Positions 26,572 through 35,594 are shown, numbered from the stretch's first letter. The stretch is 64,000 nt of DNA from Nocardia albiluteola (GCF_018860155.1 NZ_JAHKNI010000001.1:75333-139332); one strand, 5' to 3'. Program-made: numbers and translations. The notes: generated from the sequence alone by a model not told the origin.

Positions 26572-26592
26572 GTTGAGCGTCATCTACTCAAC
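26572..26592. promoter_or_regulatory. HAIR box 2 (HspR-type operator) upstream of lon
   Basis: GTTGAGC-N7-ACTCAAC, 85 bp from HAIR box 1. Both boxes are preceded by CCAAA, so they form a direct repeat (CCAAAGTTGAGCG). Spacing and arms fit cooperative HspR binding. Confidence 0.72.
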
Positions 26593-26609
26593 AGCGATCG
26601 TCCGTGGAT

Positions 26610-26625
26610 TGTTCCGATCTGAACA
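26610..26625. promoter_or_regulatory. Dyad upstream of the second TetR gene
   Basis: TGTTC-N6-GAACA, 81 nt upstream of the TetR start. It could be an autoregulatory operator of that gene or another element of the lon control region. Confidence 0.35.
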
Positions 26626-26705
26626 TCCGGAGATTACAGATCGAGCCGACCGGCCCCCTCGCACGCCCGGACCTCTACCCTCATGCGATTAGGAGGTGCT
26701 GACTC

Positions 26706-27281
26706 ATGTCGCCACGATCGGGTCTGACGACGGACCGGGTGGTCCGGGTCGCGGCCGAGCTCGCCGACGAGATCGGGTTCGACAAGCTCACGCTCTCGGC
26801 GGTCGCCCGGAGGTTCGGGGTGAAGGACCCGAGCCTGTACGTCCACGTGCGCAATGTGCACGATCTGCGCGTGCGGGTGGCCCTGCTGGCCAGCGCCGAG
26901 CTGAACGAGCGAATCGGATCGGCCCTCGAGGGGCGGTCCGGCCGGGACGCGCTGGTCGCCTTCGCCGACGCGTACCGGTCCTACGTGCTGGATCATCCGC
27001 AGCGGTATGCGGCGACGCAGATCCCGATGGACCCGGCCGAGGTGGCCGAGGAACCCGCGCTGCTGCGCAGCATCGAACTCACCACCGCCCTGCTGCGCGG
27101 TTACGACCTGGGCGAGGCCGAGGGTTTGGACGCGGCGCGCCTGTTGCGCAGCACATTTCACGGATTCGCCACACTCGAGGCGTCCGGCGGTTTCGCGCAC
27201 TCCCGTCCGGCCGAAGCGTCGTGGCCGCACATTGTCGACGCGCTGCATCTCACCCTGACGAACTGGCCGTCCTACGCGTAG
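26706..27281 (+). CDS. TetR-family regulator with WHG-like C-terminal domain
   Basis: A 191-residue TetR regulator. The DNA-binding region is VVRVAAELADEIGFDKLTLSAVARRFGVKDPSLYVHVRNVHDL (residues about 12-54). The C-terminal half, including ARLLRSTFHGFATLEASGGF, has the TrpHisGly-like layout common in one actinobacterial TetR group. The ATG at 26706 has a near-perfect AGGAGGT ribosome binding site. It is divergent from lon. The flavodoxin-like gene follows 138 nt downstream. Target and ligand are unknown. Confidence 0.82.
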   Translation: MSPRSGLTTDRVVRVAAELADEIGFDKLTLSAVARRFGVKDPSLYVHVRNVHDLRVRVALLASAELNERIGSALEGRSGRDALVAFADAYRSYVLDHPQRYAATQIPMDPAEVAEEPALLRSIELTTALLRGYDLGEAEGLDAARLLRSTFHGFATLEASGGFAHSRPAEASWPHIVDALHLTLTNWPSYA

Positions 27282-27419
27282 GCAAGGCGTCGCGCCGGAT
27301 CACCCTGGCCGCGAACCGTGTTAAGGTGCGGAGAGTTTCACGACGTGGGGAGAACAACCGAAGCCGCCGCGCGTATCCCGGTGGGCGCGAGCGGGTTTCG
27401 AGGGTGGAAGGGATTCGAG

Positions 27420-27893
27420 GTGAAGGCCGTCATCGTGTGCAGGTCGGTGTCGCACGGCAATACCAGGAAGGTCGCCGACGTCATCGGTGAGGTGCTGGGG
27501 GCACGCGTCGTCGATCCCGCGGAGATCGATGCGACCGAGCTTTCCTCGTGTGATGTCGTGGGATTCGGTTCGGGGGTGCGCAATATGGCCTTCTATCCGG
27601 AACTGCTGCAGTTCGCCCGATCGCTGCCCGGGGAGCAGCGGCGCCGGGCCTTCGTCTTCAACACCAGCGGTCTTCCGGAGACGCCCCTGCGGCGCTATCG
27701 GCGCGATTTCGTCGGGCTGCTCGAGCAGAAGGGCTTCGAGGTGGTCGATACGTTCTCGTGTTTCGGGTTCGACACCTTCCTCCCGCTGCTGATCGTCGGC
27801 GGTGTCCGGAAGGGGCGGCCGAACGCGGCCGATCTGGACGCGGCGCGGGCCTTCGCCGAAGGGCTGCGGGCCCGGATCGACGGCGCATCCTGA
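27420..27893 (+). CDS. Flavodoxin-fold protein
   Basis: A 157-residue flavodoxin-like protein. The FMN phosphate loop is SVSHGNTRKVADVI (residues about 9-22), a later strand-loop reads VVGFGSGVRNMAFYPEL and RAFVFNTSG, close to the flavodoxin/FldA-like pattern seen in menaquinone-independent protoporphyrinogen dehydrogenase relatives. The GTG at 27420 starts exactly at the first beta-strand (VKAVIVCRS) and is preceded by GGAAGGG; the longer frame adds an unlikely Arg/Gly-rich extension. It probably carries electrons with FMN in the cytoplasm; the partner is unknown. Confidence 0.75.
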   Translation: MKAVIVCRSVSHGNTRKVADVIGEVLGARVVDPAEIDATELSSCDVVGFGSGVRNMAFYPELLQFARSLPGEQRRRAFVFNTSGLPETPLRRYRRDFVGLLEQKGFEVVDTFSCFGFDTFLPLLIVGGVRKGRPNAADLDAARAFAEGLRARIDGAS

Positions 27894-28429
27894 ACTCCAG
27901 GTCCCGGCGCGCATACGGGGCCGAGCCGCCCTGGGCGCATCCTGATTCGAACTGCGGCGGCACATCCTGATCCGTGCTACCGGGGCGCACTCGGATTCGA
28001 ACTTCCCAGGTGCATTAGGGCCCGATCGGCGCGCAACGGGGCGGCATCTGCCCATATATATCGGGCCGGTGTGATGAACAGTCCGTGCACCATCAGCAAC
28101 GTAGGCGCATAGGGAGCGTGGCGCGTTCGGCCGAATCGCCGTACGGGGCCATCGTCCGGGCGGCGAGTATCCGACCGGCGGCACCGACAATGTAGCCAGT
28201 GAAATCCACTGGGCGACAGCATGATCGGTTGTCATAGCCGTTTCCACGACGACGAGTTGCACGGCGTCCGGAGTCGATCCCACCGCCCTGCGGATCGGCG
28301 TTCGGACGGTTGACACCTGCGCCTGAGCGCCCATTCGACGCCGTGCCGAGGTCCTCGGTGCCGGATAAAATGTAGCTGCACGGTTTCCGGCCCCGGCGAT
28401 CGTTGTTCAGCACAGGGGAGCCCGAGCGG
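27894..28429. other. Intergenic stretch with short repeats and a protein-like remnant
   Basis: More than 500 nt, less GC-rich than its neighbours. At its left end four degenerate copies of a GGCGCATCCTGATTCGAAC-like unit occur (about 27884, 27938, 27963 and 27987). The middle (28020-28334) contains the putative minus-strand remnant described separately. A TTGACA hexamer lies at 28309, without a matching -10. Confidence 0.5.
28020..28334 (-). pseudogene. Possible frameshifted alpha/beta-hydrolase remnant
   Basis: On the minus strand three successive frames each yield a protein-like piece: AVQLVVVETAMTTDHAVA, then FTGYIVGAAGRILAARTM, then APTLLMVHGLFITPARYIW. The last looks like the HG oxyanion turn of lipases. 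No intact start-to-stop reading frame connects them. This is a judgement from translated appearance, not from an alignment. Confidence 0.3.
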
Positions 28430-29638
28430 ATGGATCACCCGAGTAAGGGGATCGGCCGGCGCAAGGTGCTATTCGCCCTCGCGGGCTCCGTCGCACTCAC
28501 CGCGATGACACAGCCGATGCAGGCGGTGACTATCGCGCGGAAGGCGCCTCCAGGGCCCGAAGGTCCCGGGGAGCGGGCGCACCTGGCGGAGCGGGCGATC
28601 ATCGAACGTCACGTGCACATGCTCTGGGGGCAGCCGGGGATGCGGCTGGGCACGCTGCACTGGCCATCGTCGCTGCTGGATCAACTGCTGCTGGCGCGAT
28701 GGTGCTACTGGTGGCAGGCCCACCTGCTCGACTGCGCGATCGACGCCGCATACCGCGCCCGCACCCCCGAACGCATCGACCGGATCGGCGACCTCGCGCG
28801 GGGCATCCACACCCGCAATCTCACCGGCTGGACCAACGGGTACTGCGACGACATGTCGTGGCTGGTCCTGGCGCTCGAACGCGCCGACCGGCTGCTGGGC
28901 GTCCGGTTCGGCGACGCCGTTCCGAGGCTGCGAAACGCCCTGGTCGACGGCTGGAATCCGGCCGTCGGCGCGGTGCCCTGGAAGATCGGCAACGACTACT
29001 ACAGCACCTCCGCGATCGGCCCGACCGGCATCGCCATGGCGCGCCTGGGCAATGTGCCGCGCGCCGCACAGCTCGCCGACTTCCTGAACACCCGGCTGCG
29101 CGACGCCGACAGCGGCCTCGTCTTCGACGGTGTGCACGAACCGAGCGGGCGGGTGAACCGGGTCCTGCTCACCTACTGCCAGGGTGTGGCCATCGGGCTG
29201 GAAACCGAATTAGCCGTCCGCACAGGCGATTCGGGTCATCGCGACCGCGCCGCGGCGCTCGTCGCCGGGACCGCGGACCGGCTCACCACCGCCGGCGTCA
29301 TCGCCGCGGCCGCCGGGAACGACTCCGGCCTGTTCATGGGCATCCTCGCCAGATACCTCACCCAGACAGCCCTGGCCCTGGGCGACACCACCGCCGCGAG
29401 GATCGTGCACGCCTCCGCCCAGGCGGCCTGGGCCAACCGCGCCGAGGTGGACGGGCTGCCGCTCTTCGGCGCGGACTGGACCCGCCCGGTAGCCGCACCC
29501 GGTAGCCTGATGACCTTCCCCGACCTCACGGACCCGCCCACGGGATCCGCGCCGAACCTCACCCGCGACCTGTCGATCCAGCTGAGCGCATGGATGCTGC
29601 TCGAGGCGGACTATCAGCTCACCGCGGCCGGACACTGA
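28430..29638 (+). CDS. Secreted glycoside hydrolase, GH76 (alpha-1,6-mannanase)-like
   Basis: A 402-residue exported enzyme. The N-terminus IGRRKVLFALAGSVALTAM is a twin-arginine-type signal peptide. The mature part has the (alpha/alpha)6-type helical repeats of GH76; WWQAHLLDCAIDAAYR and GWTNGYCDDMSWLVLALERA carry the paired Asp residues that act as nucleophile and acid in the family. GH76 enzymes cut alpha-1,6-mannan, and in mycolate-containing actinobacteria the natural substrate could be lipomannan/lipoarabinomannan backbone (inference). ATG at 28430 with AGGGGAG upstream. No neighbouring gene is obviously linked. Confidence 0.72.
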   Translation: MDHPSKGIGRRKVLFALAGSVALTAMTQPMQAVTIARKAPPGPEGPGERAHLAERAIIERHVHMLWGQPGMRLGTLHWPSSLLDQLLLARWCYWWQAHLLDCAIDAAYRARTPERIDRIGDLARGIHTRNLTGWTNGYCDDMSWLVLALERADRLLGVRFGDAVPRLRNALVDGWNPAVGAVPWKIGNDYYSTSAIGPTGIAMARLGNVPRAAQLADFLNTRLRDADSGLVFDGVHEPSGRVNRVLLTYCQGVAIGLETELAVRTGDSGHRDRAAALVAGTADRLTTAGVIAAAAGNDSGLFMGILARYLTQTALALGDTTAARIVHASAQAAWANRAEVDGLPLFGADWTRPVAAPGSLMTFPDLTDPPTGSAPNLTRDLSIQLSAWMLLEADYQLTAAGH

Positions 29639-29682
29639 GTCTCCGGCTTCCGGCGGAAGCGGAGTATTGCTGGTTGCCGGAA

Positions 29683-30273
29683 TTACCAAAGATTATCGAG
29701 ATTGAGCAATTCACCTGGATCAAGCGCAACCGGAAACGGTGCGTCGATGTGGAGCTTTTCACCGGCATGGAACGTCACCGGCCGACCGTATGCCCCGTCC
29801 ACCAGCGAATGGACTGCGATTTGGGGACGCGGATCCAGATCGATAATCCAATACTGCGGAATCCTGGTCTCTGCGTATTCGTACAGCTTGTCGACTCGAT
29901 CGGTCTGCTCGCTACCACTGCGCCGCGAGACAACCTCGACCGCCAAGAGAACATCGCGTCCGTAATAGGTACGCATCCCGGTCTCCATGGCGACACGCGC
30001 GGCCTCACCATCTATCACCGCGACATCGGGTTTGCGGACTCCTGCCGAGGTGGAGATATCCATAGGTGCTTGGACGTAGACCTTGGCACCAGCACTACGT
30101 GCAGCCGCTCGGAAGTAATCCCTCAGGGCATCGGCGACCCTGTCGTGCAGAGGGCTCGGTGAGAGTGGAATCAACCACCCATCGGCGAGCTCGTATCCCT
30201 TGCCCTCGTCGGGCATTGCGTCCAGATCGTAGATCGTGTACGGCCCGAAGACATGGCCGTGGGCAACGCTCAC
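29683..30273 (-). CDS. Uma2-family endonuclease (DUF820)
   Basis: A 196-residue PD-(D/E)XK-like protein. Family marks are YELADGWLIPLSPSPLHDRVADAL at the start, the nuclease core VRKPDVAVIDGE with the metal-binding Asp, and LLAVEVVSRRSGSEQTDRVDKLYEYAETRIPQYWIID, which supplies the ExV and lysine. GTG at 30273, with a purine-rich GGAAAGGAAGGA just upstream that excludes the longer frame. Uma2 genes are common in multiple copies in actinobacteria and cyanobacteria and their biological role is mostly undefined. Confidence 0.8.
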   Translation of the reverse strand: MSVAHGHVFGPYTIYDLDAMPDEGKGYELADGWLIPLSPSPLHDRVADALRDYFRAAARSAGAKVYVQAPMDISTSAGVRKPDVAVIDGEAARVAMETGMRTYYGRDVLLAVEVVSRRSGSEQTDRVDKLYEYAETRIPQYWIIDLDPRPQIAVHSLVDGAYGRPVTFHAGEKLHIDAPFPVALDPGELLNLDNLW

Positions 30274-30465
30274 GGCGTCCTTCCTTTCCGGCCGACTTCC
30301 TCCCGTCCACAGCGTACCCATCGACACCGCACGCACAGGGTCCTCGGCGCCCCCGCTCCCCGCGGAAAACGTGTTGCTGACTTCGGCACTGTCCGACTAC
30401 TTCTATCGTTGACGGCATGGGGTCGGTGTGCCGGAACGCGGTGGCCCGCGCCGAGAGGAGCATGG

Positions 30466-30993
30466 GTGAGCACGGGGCATGACTGGCGGCAGGCCGGGTT
30501 CGTGCTGGCGATCGTGGGCGCGTTGATCGCGGTGCCCGCGGTGCTGGCGGCGGTGGTACCGACGCGGGGGACTGCGGTGGGGGCGGGGGAGAAGATCGTG
30601 CTCAGCGCGCCGGGCGAGGCACCGGACACCATCGAATTCACCGGGATCGACGGGTGGACGCGGCGGCCGACGGGGGACGACACGACCGCGGTGCTGGACG
30701 GGCCGAACCGGCGGGTGCTGCTGGTGAATGTCGTCAACGGGGTGACCGATTTCGACGCCGCGGCGCGGTGGCGGCAGAAGGTGCTGGGGGTGCAGGCCTT
30801 CGACGTGGTCACCGACAACGAGCAGATCGGCAATACGCACGGGTTCTCCGGGCCGACCTGCCACGGGACGACCCACCCCGGCGTCTGCGCGGTGCTGGGC
30901 AATCACAATCTGGCGGTGTCGGTGCTGCTCAGCGGGCAGTCGTCGATGTCGGATCTGCTGCCGGTGATCTACTCGCTGCGGGCGAAGTCGTGA
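30466..30993 (+). CDS. Membrane-anchored hypothetical protein
   Basis: A 175-residue protein with one N-terminal transmembrane segment (residues about 9-30, GFVLAIVGALIAVPAVLAAVV) and an extracytoplasmic domain containing two close cysteines (GPTCHGTTHPGVCAV) that could form a disulfide. GTG at 30466 with GAGAGGAG 5 nt upstream. Its stop codon overlaps the GTG of the PrsW-like protease gene (GTGA), so the two proteins are probably made together. This protein might be a partner or sensor subunit of the protease, which is inference from the coupling. Confidence 0.72.
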   Translation: MSTGHDWRQAGFVLAIVGALIAVPAVLAAVVPTRGTAVGAGEKIVLSAPGEAPDTIEFTGIDGWTRRPTGDDTTAVLDGPNRRVLLVNVVNGVTDFDAAARWRQKVLGVQAFDVVTDNEQIGNTHGFSGPTCHGTTHPGVCAVLGNHNLAVSVLLSGQSSMSDLLPVIYSLRAKS

Positions 30994-32180
30994 ACGGCCC
31001 CCACGTCCCGGGAGGCGGATGGCCGCCACGGGTCGCGATGCCGAACCCGATGCCGGTCGCCAGGCCGCAATATCAGTACGCGGGCCCCGCCGGACCGAAC
31101 CCGTGGTTCCTGCCCCGCTCGGCCCTGTGGTGGATCTACTGGCTGGTCTGCCTCGGCGGCCTGGCCGCGCTGGTGTTCCAGCTGCTGCCGGCCGCGGTGC
31201 TCACCTGGTCCGGGATACTGGTGGGGTTGCCGTTCGCGGTGGTGACGCTGCTGGTGATCGCGACGCTGATCCTGTGGCTCGATCTGTTCCGCGCGCACGT
31301 GCGGATCGTGAACGTGCTGGCGATGGGCTTCGTGTGGGGTGCGGCGGGCGGCACGGGCATCGCAATGTTCGCCAACGACAACATCACTCGCATCGTCCAG
31401 AACGTGTTCGGCGACGCGTTCGCGGAGAACTGGCAGGCCCCGATCGCGGCCACCATCGTCGAGGAGAGCATCAAGGGCCTGGGCGTGTTCACGGTGGCGT
31501 GGCTGAGCCGTCCGCTGCTGACCCGGCCGATGCACGGACTATTGCTGGGCGGATTCACCGGGCTCGGATTCCAGGTCATCGAGGACATCACCTACGAGGC
31601 CAATGCGGGATTGCTGTCCGCGCAGGGGGATATCGGCAGCGCGCTGATCGTCGGGGTGCTGCGGCTGTTCACCGGATTCGTCTCACACTGGATGCTCACC
31701 GGCATCGCCGGGATCGGCATCGTCACGGCGCTGGGCGCGCCGGGATGGTCCCGGGCGCGGCGTGCGGTGGTCTTCGCGATCTTCTATTTGCTCGGCGCCG
31801 CAATGCATTTCGGCTGGGACTCGCCGACCTCCGACGATTCGGGCCTGGGCGGTACCCTCCTGAAGGGCGTGCTCTTCGTCGTCATCTTCGTCGTGGTCTA
31901 CCTGTGGGTGGTGCGCACCGAGCAGCGCTGGTTCCGCGCACTGGTCGACTTCGTGGCAGCGCAGCGGATGGCCCCGCCGGACGAATTGAACACCTTGGTC
32001 TCCCGCCGCGCGCGGCACCGGGCCCGCAAGGCGCAGCGCGTGCCCCATCGGATCGCGCGACTGCGGCGGCACGAACTGCTCGACTGGGCGCAGGCCGTGG
32101 ACGCCCACCTCACCGCGACCGGCGGTGCAATACTCAACAGGCCGACCGGTTCGATGATCACCGAGCCCGGCGCCCGCTGA
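30990..32180 (+). CDS. PrsW-family intramembrane metalloprotease
   Basis: A 396-residue polytopic membrane protein with about eight hydrophobic segments. PrsW hallmarks are present: EESIKG (EExxK, near residue 155), GLGFQVIEDITY (FxxxED-like, near residue 193) and histidines in SHWML and MHFGWD. In Bacillus PrsW cleaves an anti-sigma factor within or next to the membrane; here no sigma/anti-sigma pair is adjacent. The N-terminal 35 residues are Pro-rich and cytoplasmic, and the C-terminal 90 residues are Arg-rich and soluble. The GTG at 30990 overlaps the upstream stop codon by 4 nt. Confidence 0.8.
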   Translation: MNGPHVPGGGWPPRVAMPNPMPVARPQYQYAGPAGPNPWFLPRSALWWIYWLVCLGGLAALVFQLLPAAVLTWSGILVGLPFAVVTLLVIATLILWLDLFRAHVRIVNVLAMGFVWGAAGGTGIAMFANDNITRIVQNVFGDAFAENWQAPIAATIVEESIKGLGVFTVAWLSRPLLTRPMHGLLLGGFTGLGFQVIEDITYEANAGLLSAQGDIGSALIVGVLRLFTGFVSHWMLTGIAGIGIVTALGAPGWSRARRAVVFAIFYLLGAAMHFGWDSPTSDDSGLGGTLLKGVLFVVIFVVVYLWVVRTEQRWFRALVDFVAAQRMAPPDELNTLVSRRARHRARKAQRVPHRIARLRRHELLDWAQAVDAHLTATGGAILNRPTGSMITEPGAR

Positions 32181-32216
32181 GCTCACCGACCGCCCACTCG
32201 TGAGGAGCACCCGACC

Positions 32217-33221
32217 ATGCTTGCCGCACGCCTGCATCTCGGCGCCGAACGCCGCCTGGAACTCGACGAGATCCCGACCCCGGAACCCGGCCCGGATCAT
32301 GTGCTGATCAAGGTCGAGGCCGCGGGCGTGTGCCTGTCCGATGTGCATCTGATCGACGGCACGCTGACCCCGCTGTTCCTGGGGGGCGACGTGGTGACCC
32401 TCGGGCACGAGGTCGCGGGCACGGTGCACGCGCTGGGACCGGGCGTCACCGCGGCGAAGGTCGGCGACCGGGTGCTGCTACAGGCCGGCGAGCGGCGCGA
32501 GGAGCAGGTGTTCACCCGCGGGGTCGACTACGACGGCGGCTGGGCCGAATACGCCCTGGCTCGCGTGGACACGCTGGTGCCGATCCCCGACGATCTCCCG
32601 TTCGAGCAGGCCTGTTTCATTCCGGACGCGGTGTCCACGCCGTGGGCGGCGATCACCGCCACCGCGCAGGTCCGCCCCGGCGAGGCGGTCGGCGTGTGGG
32701 GCGTGGGCGGGCTCGGCGCACACGGCGTCCAACTGCTGCGGATGATGGGTGCGGCGCCGATCATCGCGGTCGACCCGCTGCCCGGCGCCCGCGACCGCGC
32801 GCTCGAATTCGGCGCCGACCTGGCCTTCGATTCGGCCGACGCCGGTCTGCGCGGCAAGATCTTCGCCGCGACCGGCGGTGCGGGACTGGCCGCGGCCTTC
32901 GACTTCGCCGGGGTGGCCGCCGTGCGCGAGCAGGCCATCGTCTGCCTCGGCGCGCGCGGGCGACTGACCCTGGTCGGCCTGACCAACAAGCCGATCACCA
33001 TTACCGGCGGCACCGCGTTCAGCTTCTTCCAGCAGCAGCTGCGCGGGCATTACGGATCGGAGCCCGAGCACGTCACCGAACTGGTGAAACTGCAACGGCT
33101 ACACCGCATCGACTTCGCCCGCTCGGTGAGCGCGGTGGTGCCGCTGGCCGATGCGCACAAGGCCGTGCACGCCCTGGAGGCCAAAGAGGGCAACCCGATC
33201 CGGATCGTGCTGAAGCCATAA
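32217..33221 (+). CDS. Zinc-type alcohol dehydrogenase (MDR)
   Basis: A 334-residue medium-chain dehydrogenase. Catalytic-zinc residues are visible in AGVCLSDVHLIDG (Cys near residue 38) and TLGHEVAG (His-Glu near residue 63). The structural-zinc loop has lost its four cysteines (the region reads LLQAGERREEQVFTRGVDYDGG), which separates it from classical ADH and fits the group of bacterial MDRs acting on unusual alcohols or enoyl/hydroxyacyl substrates. The NAD(P)-binding motif is GVWGVGGLGAHGVQLL. ATG at 32217 after GTGAGGAG. It starts 36 nt after the PrsW gene and could share its transcript. Confidence 0.85.
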   Translation: MLAARLHLGAERRLELDEIPTPEPGPDHVLIKVEAAGVCLSDVHLIDGTLTPLFLGGDVVTLGHEVAGTVHALGPGVTAAKVGDRVLLQAGERREEQVFTRGVDYDGGWAEYALARVDTLVPIPDDLPFEQACFIPDAVSTPWAAITATAQVRPGEAVGVWGVGGLGAHGVQLLRMMGAAPIIAVDPLPGARDRALEFGADLAFDSADAGLRGKIFAATGGAGLAAAFDFAGVAAVREQAIVCLGARGRLTLVGLTNKPITITGGTAFSFFQQQLRGHYGSEPEHVTELVKLQRLHRIDFARSVSAVVPLADAHKAVHALEAKEGNPIRIVLKP

Positions 33222-33371
33222 ACGGGGATGGCACGCCGCCGGGCTTGCGGGGTGGGTAAGACGAGTGCGCGTCGGGCCGACCGGGTGAGTGAGGACTAGG
33301 GTGAGAACGTCGGTGCCTCGATATCTCAGCACCAGCTCGGCACAGCGTTCGACCACAGAGGGGGACCCCAG

Positions 33372-34727
33372 ATGACGACGGTCGCCGGCGGGGTCTTCAT
33401 CGACTGGGAGACTCTCACCCATCAGACCAAATTCGTCGTCGACCTGGTCAGCTTCTCGATCTTCAGCGCCGCCGCGGGCTGGCTCACCAACTGGACCGGC
33501 GTGCTGATGCTGTTCTGGCCGTTGCAGTTCCGCGGCGTCCGGATTCCGGGGCTGAAGGTGCTGTATCCGTACTTTCCGCGGCGGGTGCAGGTGCTGCCGA
33601 CGTTCTCCGGAGACGGCCAGCAGATCGGCTTCCAGGGATTCATTCCCGCCCGCGCCGAGAAGATGGCCAGCATCTGCGTCGACATGGCGATCATGCGGAT
33701 CGGTAGTCCCCGGGACTTCATTCACGAACTGGATCTGCAGGGCATCGCGGACTACATCGCCGAGACCGCCCGCCCGCAGGTGCCTGAGCTGGTCAACAGC
33801 GTGATGCACCGGGAGAACCCGGAGCTGTGGCGGGCGGTGCCCCGGGCCGCGCGCCAGCTGCTGTACCAGCGGGTCGAGCGCGAGTTGCCCGCGCTGTGCC
33901 GGCGCGCGTTCGAGCAGCTGGGCGACAACGTCGATCAGCTCATCGACATCAAGATCTTCGTCATCCGGTATCTGCGCGAAAACCCTTACATTCTCGAGGA
34001 TCTGACCACCACGATCGCGGCGCCGGAGCTGCGCTTCATGGTGCGCGTCGGCCTGCTGGGCGCGCCGTTCGGATTCCTGCTGGCGCTGTATATGAATGTG
34101 CACAAACACATTTCGGTGATCGGCTGGATTCCGGGCTGGGTCGTCGTGCTGGCGGCCGCGGCCGCGATCGGTGTGCTGGTCAACGTGATCGCGATCAAGA
34201 TGGTGTTCGAGCCGGGCGATCCGCAGCCGCGCTACAAATACCTGTGGAAGCAAGCGCTGCTGGCCAAGCGGCAGCCACAGGCGGCCGGCGATCTGGCGCA
34301 CATCCTGGCCTACGAGGTGCTGACGCTGCCCAATCTGGCCCACGAACTGCTGGAGGGCCCGAACGGCGACAAGACCTATCAGATCGTGGAAACGCTGATC
34401 GCCGAGGAGATCAATCGCCAGCTCGGCATCACCACCGGTGTGGTCCGCGCGGCGTTCGGGCGCCGGCAGTTCGACAACCTGAAGACGGGCGCGGCCGGCG
34501 CCGCGGTGGGTCTGGCGCCGTCGCTGGTCGCGGACGAGGCCTTCACGATGGAGCAGGCCAAGAAGATCGATGAGTTCGCCGCGCGCAAGTTGCAGCAGCT
34601 CACCCCGGGCGAGTTCATGGAGATGTTCTACGCCTCGGTCGAGCAGGACGCCTGGCTGCTGTATCTGCACGGCGCGGCGCTCGGACTGGTCGTGGGCGCG
34701 GTCCATCTGATTCTGTTCGGCTGGTAA
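33372..34727 (+). CDS. DUF445 family membrane protein
   Basis: A 451-residue protein of the DUF445 family. Typical features are an N-terminal membrane segment with [19 protein letters not shown], the conserved [18 protein letters not shown], long amphipathic helices in the middle, a central pair of transmembrane helices (residues about 218-280) and a C-terminal hydrophobic tail. The function of the family is not established. The ATG at 33372 follows GAGGGGG. A small hairpin with a T-run follows the stop codon. Confidence 0.82.
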   Translation: MTTVAGGVFIDWETLTHQTKFVVDLVSFSIFSAAAGWLTNWTGVLMLFWPLQFRGVRIPGLKVLYPYFPRRVQVLPTFSGDGQQIGFQGFIPARAEKMASICVDMAIMRIGSPRDFIHELDLQGIADYIAETARPQVPELVNSVMHRENPELWRAVPRAARQLLYQRVERELPALCRRAFEQLGDNVDQLIDIKIFVIRYLRENPYILEDLTTTIAAPELRFMVRVGLLGAPFGFLLALYMNVHKHISVIGWIPGWVVVLAAAAAIGVLVNVIAIKMVFEPGDPQPRYKYLWKQALLAKRQPQAAGDLAHILAYEVLTLPNLAHELLEGPNGDKTYQIVETLIAEEINRQLGITTGVVRAAFGRRQFDNLKTGAAGAAVGLAPSLVADEAFTMEQAKKIDEFAARKLQQLTPGEFMEMFYASVEQDAWLLYLHGAALGLVVGAVHLILFGW

Positions 34728-34748
34728 ATACCAACGTTTCACGATAAA

Positions 34749-34771
34749 CAAGCACGCATGCTTGCATTTTT
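34749..34771 (+). terminator. Small intrinsic-type terminator
   Basis: CAAGCA (34749-34754), loop CGCA and TGCTTG (34759-34764) form a perfect 6-bp stem followed by CATTTTT. It lies 22 nt after the DUF445 stop codon and 27 nt before the next ATG, so it could also act as an operator of the following gene. Confidence 0.45.
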
Positions 34772-34797
34772 CGGGGCGCGTTTGCGATGCTGGGTCG

Positions 34798-35589
34798 ATG
34801 GCTGACCTGGTGACACTTCTCGACGACTTCGCGGCCGAATGCGCCGATCTGGACGCGATCGTCGCGGCGCTGCCCGCTGCGGAGTGGGCCGCGCCCACAC
34901 CCGCACCCAGTTGGACGATCGCGCACCAGATCGGGCATCTGGCGTGGACCGACAACGTCGCCGCGCTCTCGGCGACCGACCCCGACGCCTTCGCCGAACT
35001 GGTGCGCCAGGCCCTGCCCAAGGCCCTGACCTTCGTCGACGAGGGCGCCGAGCAGGCCGCCGCAACCCCGCCCGCCGAGCTGCTCGACCGCTGGCGCCGC
35101 GGGCGATCCGCGCTCGTCGAGGCGCTGGGAAAGGTTCCGGCCGGGGTCAAGCTGTCCTGGTTCGGACCGCCGATGAGCCCGTCGTCGATGGTCACCGCTC
35201 GCCTGATGGAGACCTGGGCCCACGGTCAGGACGTGGCCGACACGCTCGGCATCACCCGCACCCCGACCGCGCGGCTGCGCAGCATCGCCCATATCGGCGT
35301 CCGCACCCGGAATTTCGCCTACACGGTGCACGAACGGCCCGCTCCAGCCGAGGATTTCCGGGTCGAACTGACCGCGCCGGACGACGACCTGTGGACGTGG
35401 GGCCCGGAATCGGCACCGCAGCGCGTGACGGGAACGGCCCTGGACTTCTGCCTGCTGGTGACCCAGCGCAGGCACCGAGACGATCTGGCCCTGCGGGCGA
35501 GCGGCGCCGATGCGGACGAGTGGCTCGGCATTGCCCAGGCCTTCGCCGGCCCCTCGGGAACGGGCCGGGCCGCGGGACAATTCGCCTGA
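34798..35589 (+). CDS. TIGR03084-type metal-binding protein (mycothiol-dependent/DinB fold)
   Basis: A 263-residue protein of the mycothiol-dependent maleylpyruvate isomerase N-terminal (DinB-like four-helix) group. Metal-binding histidines are in [14 protein letters not shown] and the later [16 protein letters not shown] segment, and the C-terminal part has the small sterol-carrier-like domain usual in this subgroup. The ATG at 34798 gives the family's normal start ([15 protein letters not shown]). Members are widespread in Nocardia and Mycobacterium; the reaction is unknown but may involve mycothiol. Confidence 0.78.
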   Translation: MADLVTLLDDFAAECADLDAIVAALPAAEWAAPTPAPSWTIAHQIGHLAWTDNVAALSATDPDAFAELVRQALPKALTFVDEGAEQAAATPPAELLDRWRRGRSALVEALGKVPAGVKLSWFGPPMSPSSMVTARLMETWAHGQDVADTLGITRTPTARLRSIAHIGVRTRNFAYTVHERPAPAEDFRVELTAPDDDLWTWGPESAPQRVTGTALDFCLLVTQRRHRDDLALRASGADADEWLGIAQAFAGPSGTGRAAGQFA

Positions 35590-35594
35590 TACGA

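Noticed and set aside
23932..26622. 896-codon plus-strand frame opposite lon
   Set aside because: Perfectly antisense to lon, which has all catalytic motifs and regulatory sites; the translation is a typical shadow.
27938..28010. GATTCGAAC motifs resembling the T-arm of a minus-strand tRNA
   Set aside because: No acceptor, D-arm or anticodon stem can be placed within about 75 nt, and the motif is part of a short degenerate repeat.
28309..28371. TTGACA hexamer and TAAAAT as a promoter for the GH76 gene
   Set aside because: The spacing between them is far too long, and neither has a matching partner at 16-18 nt.
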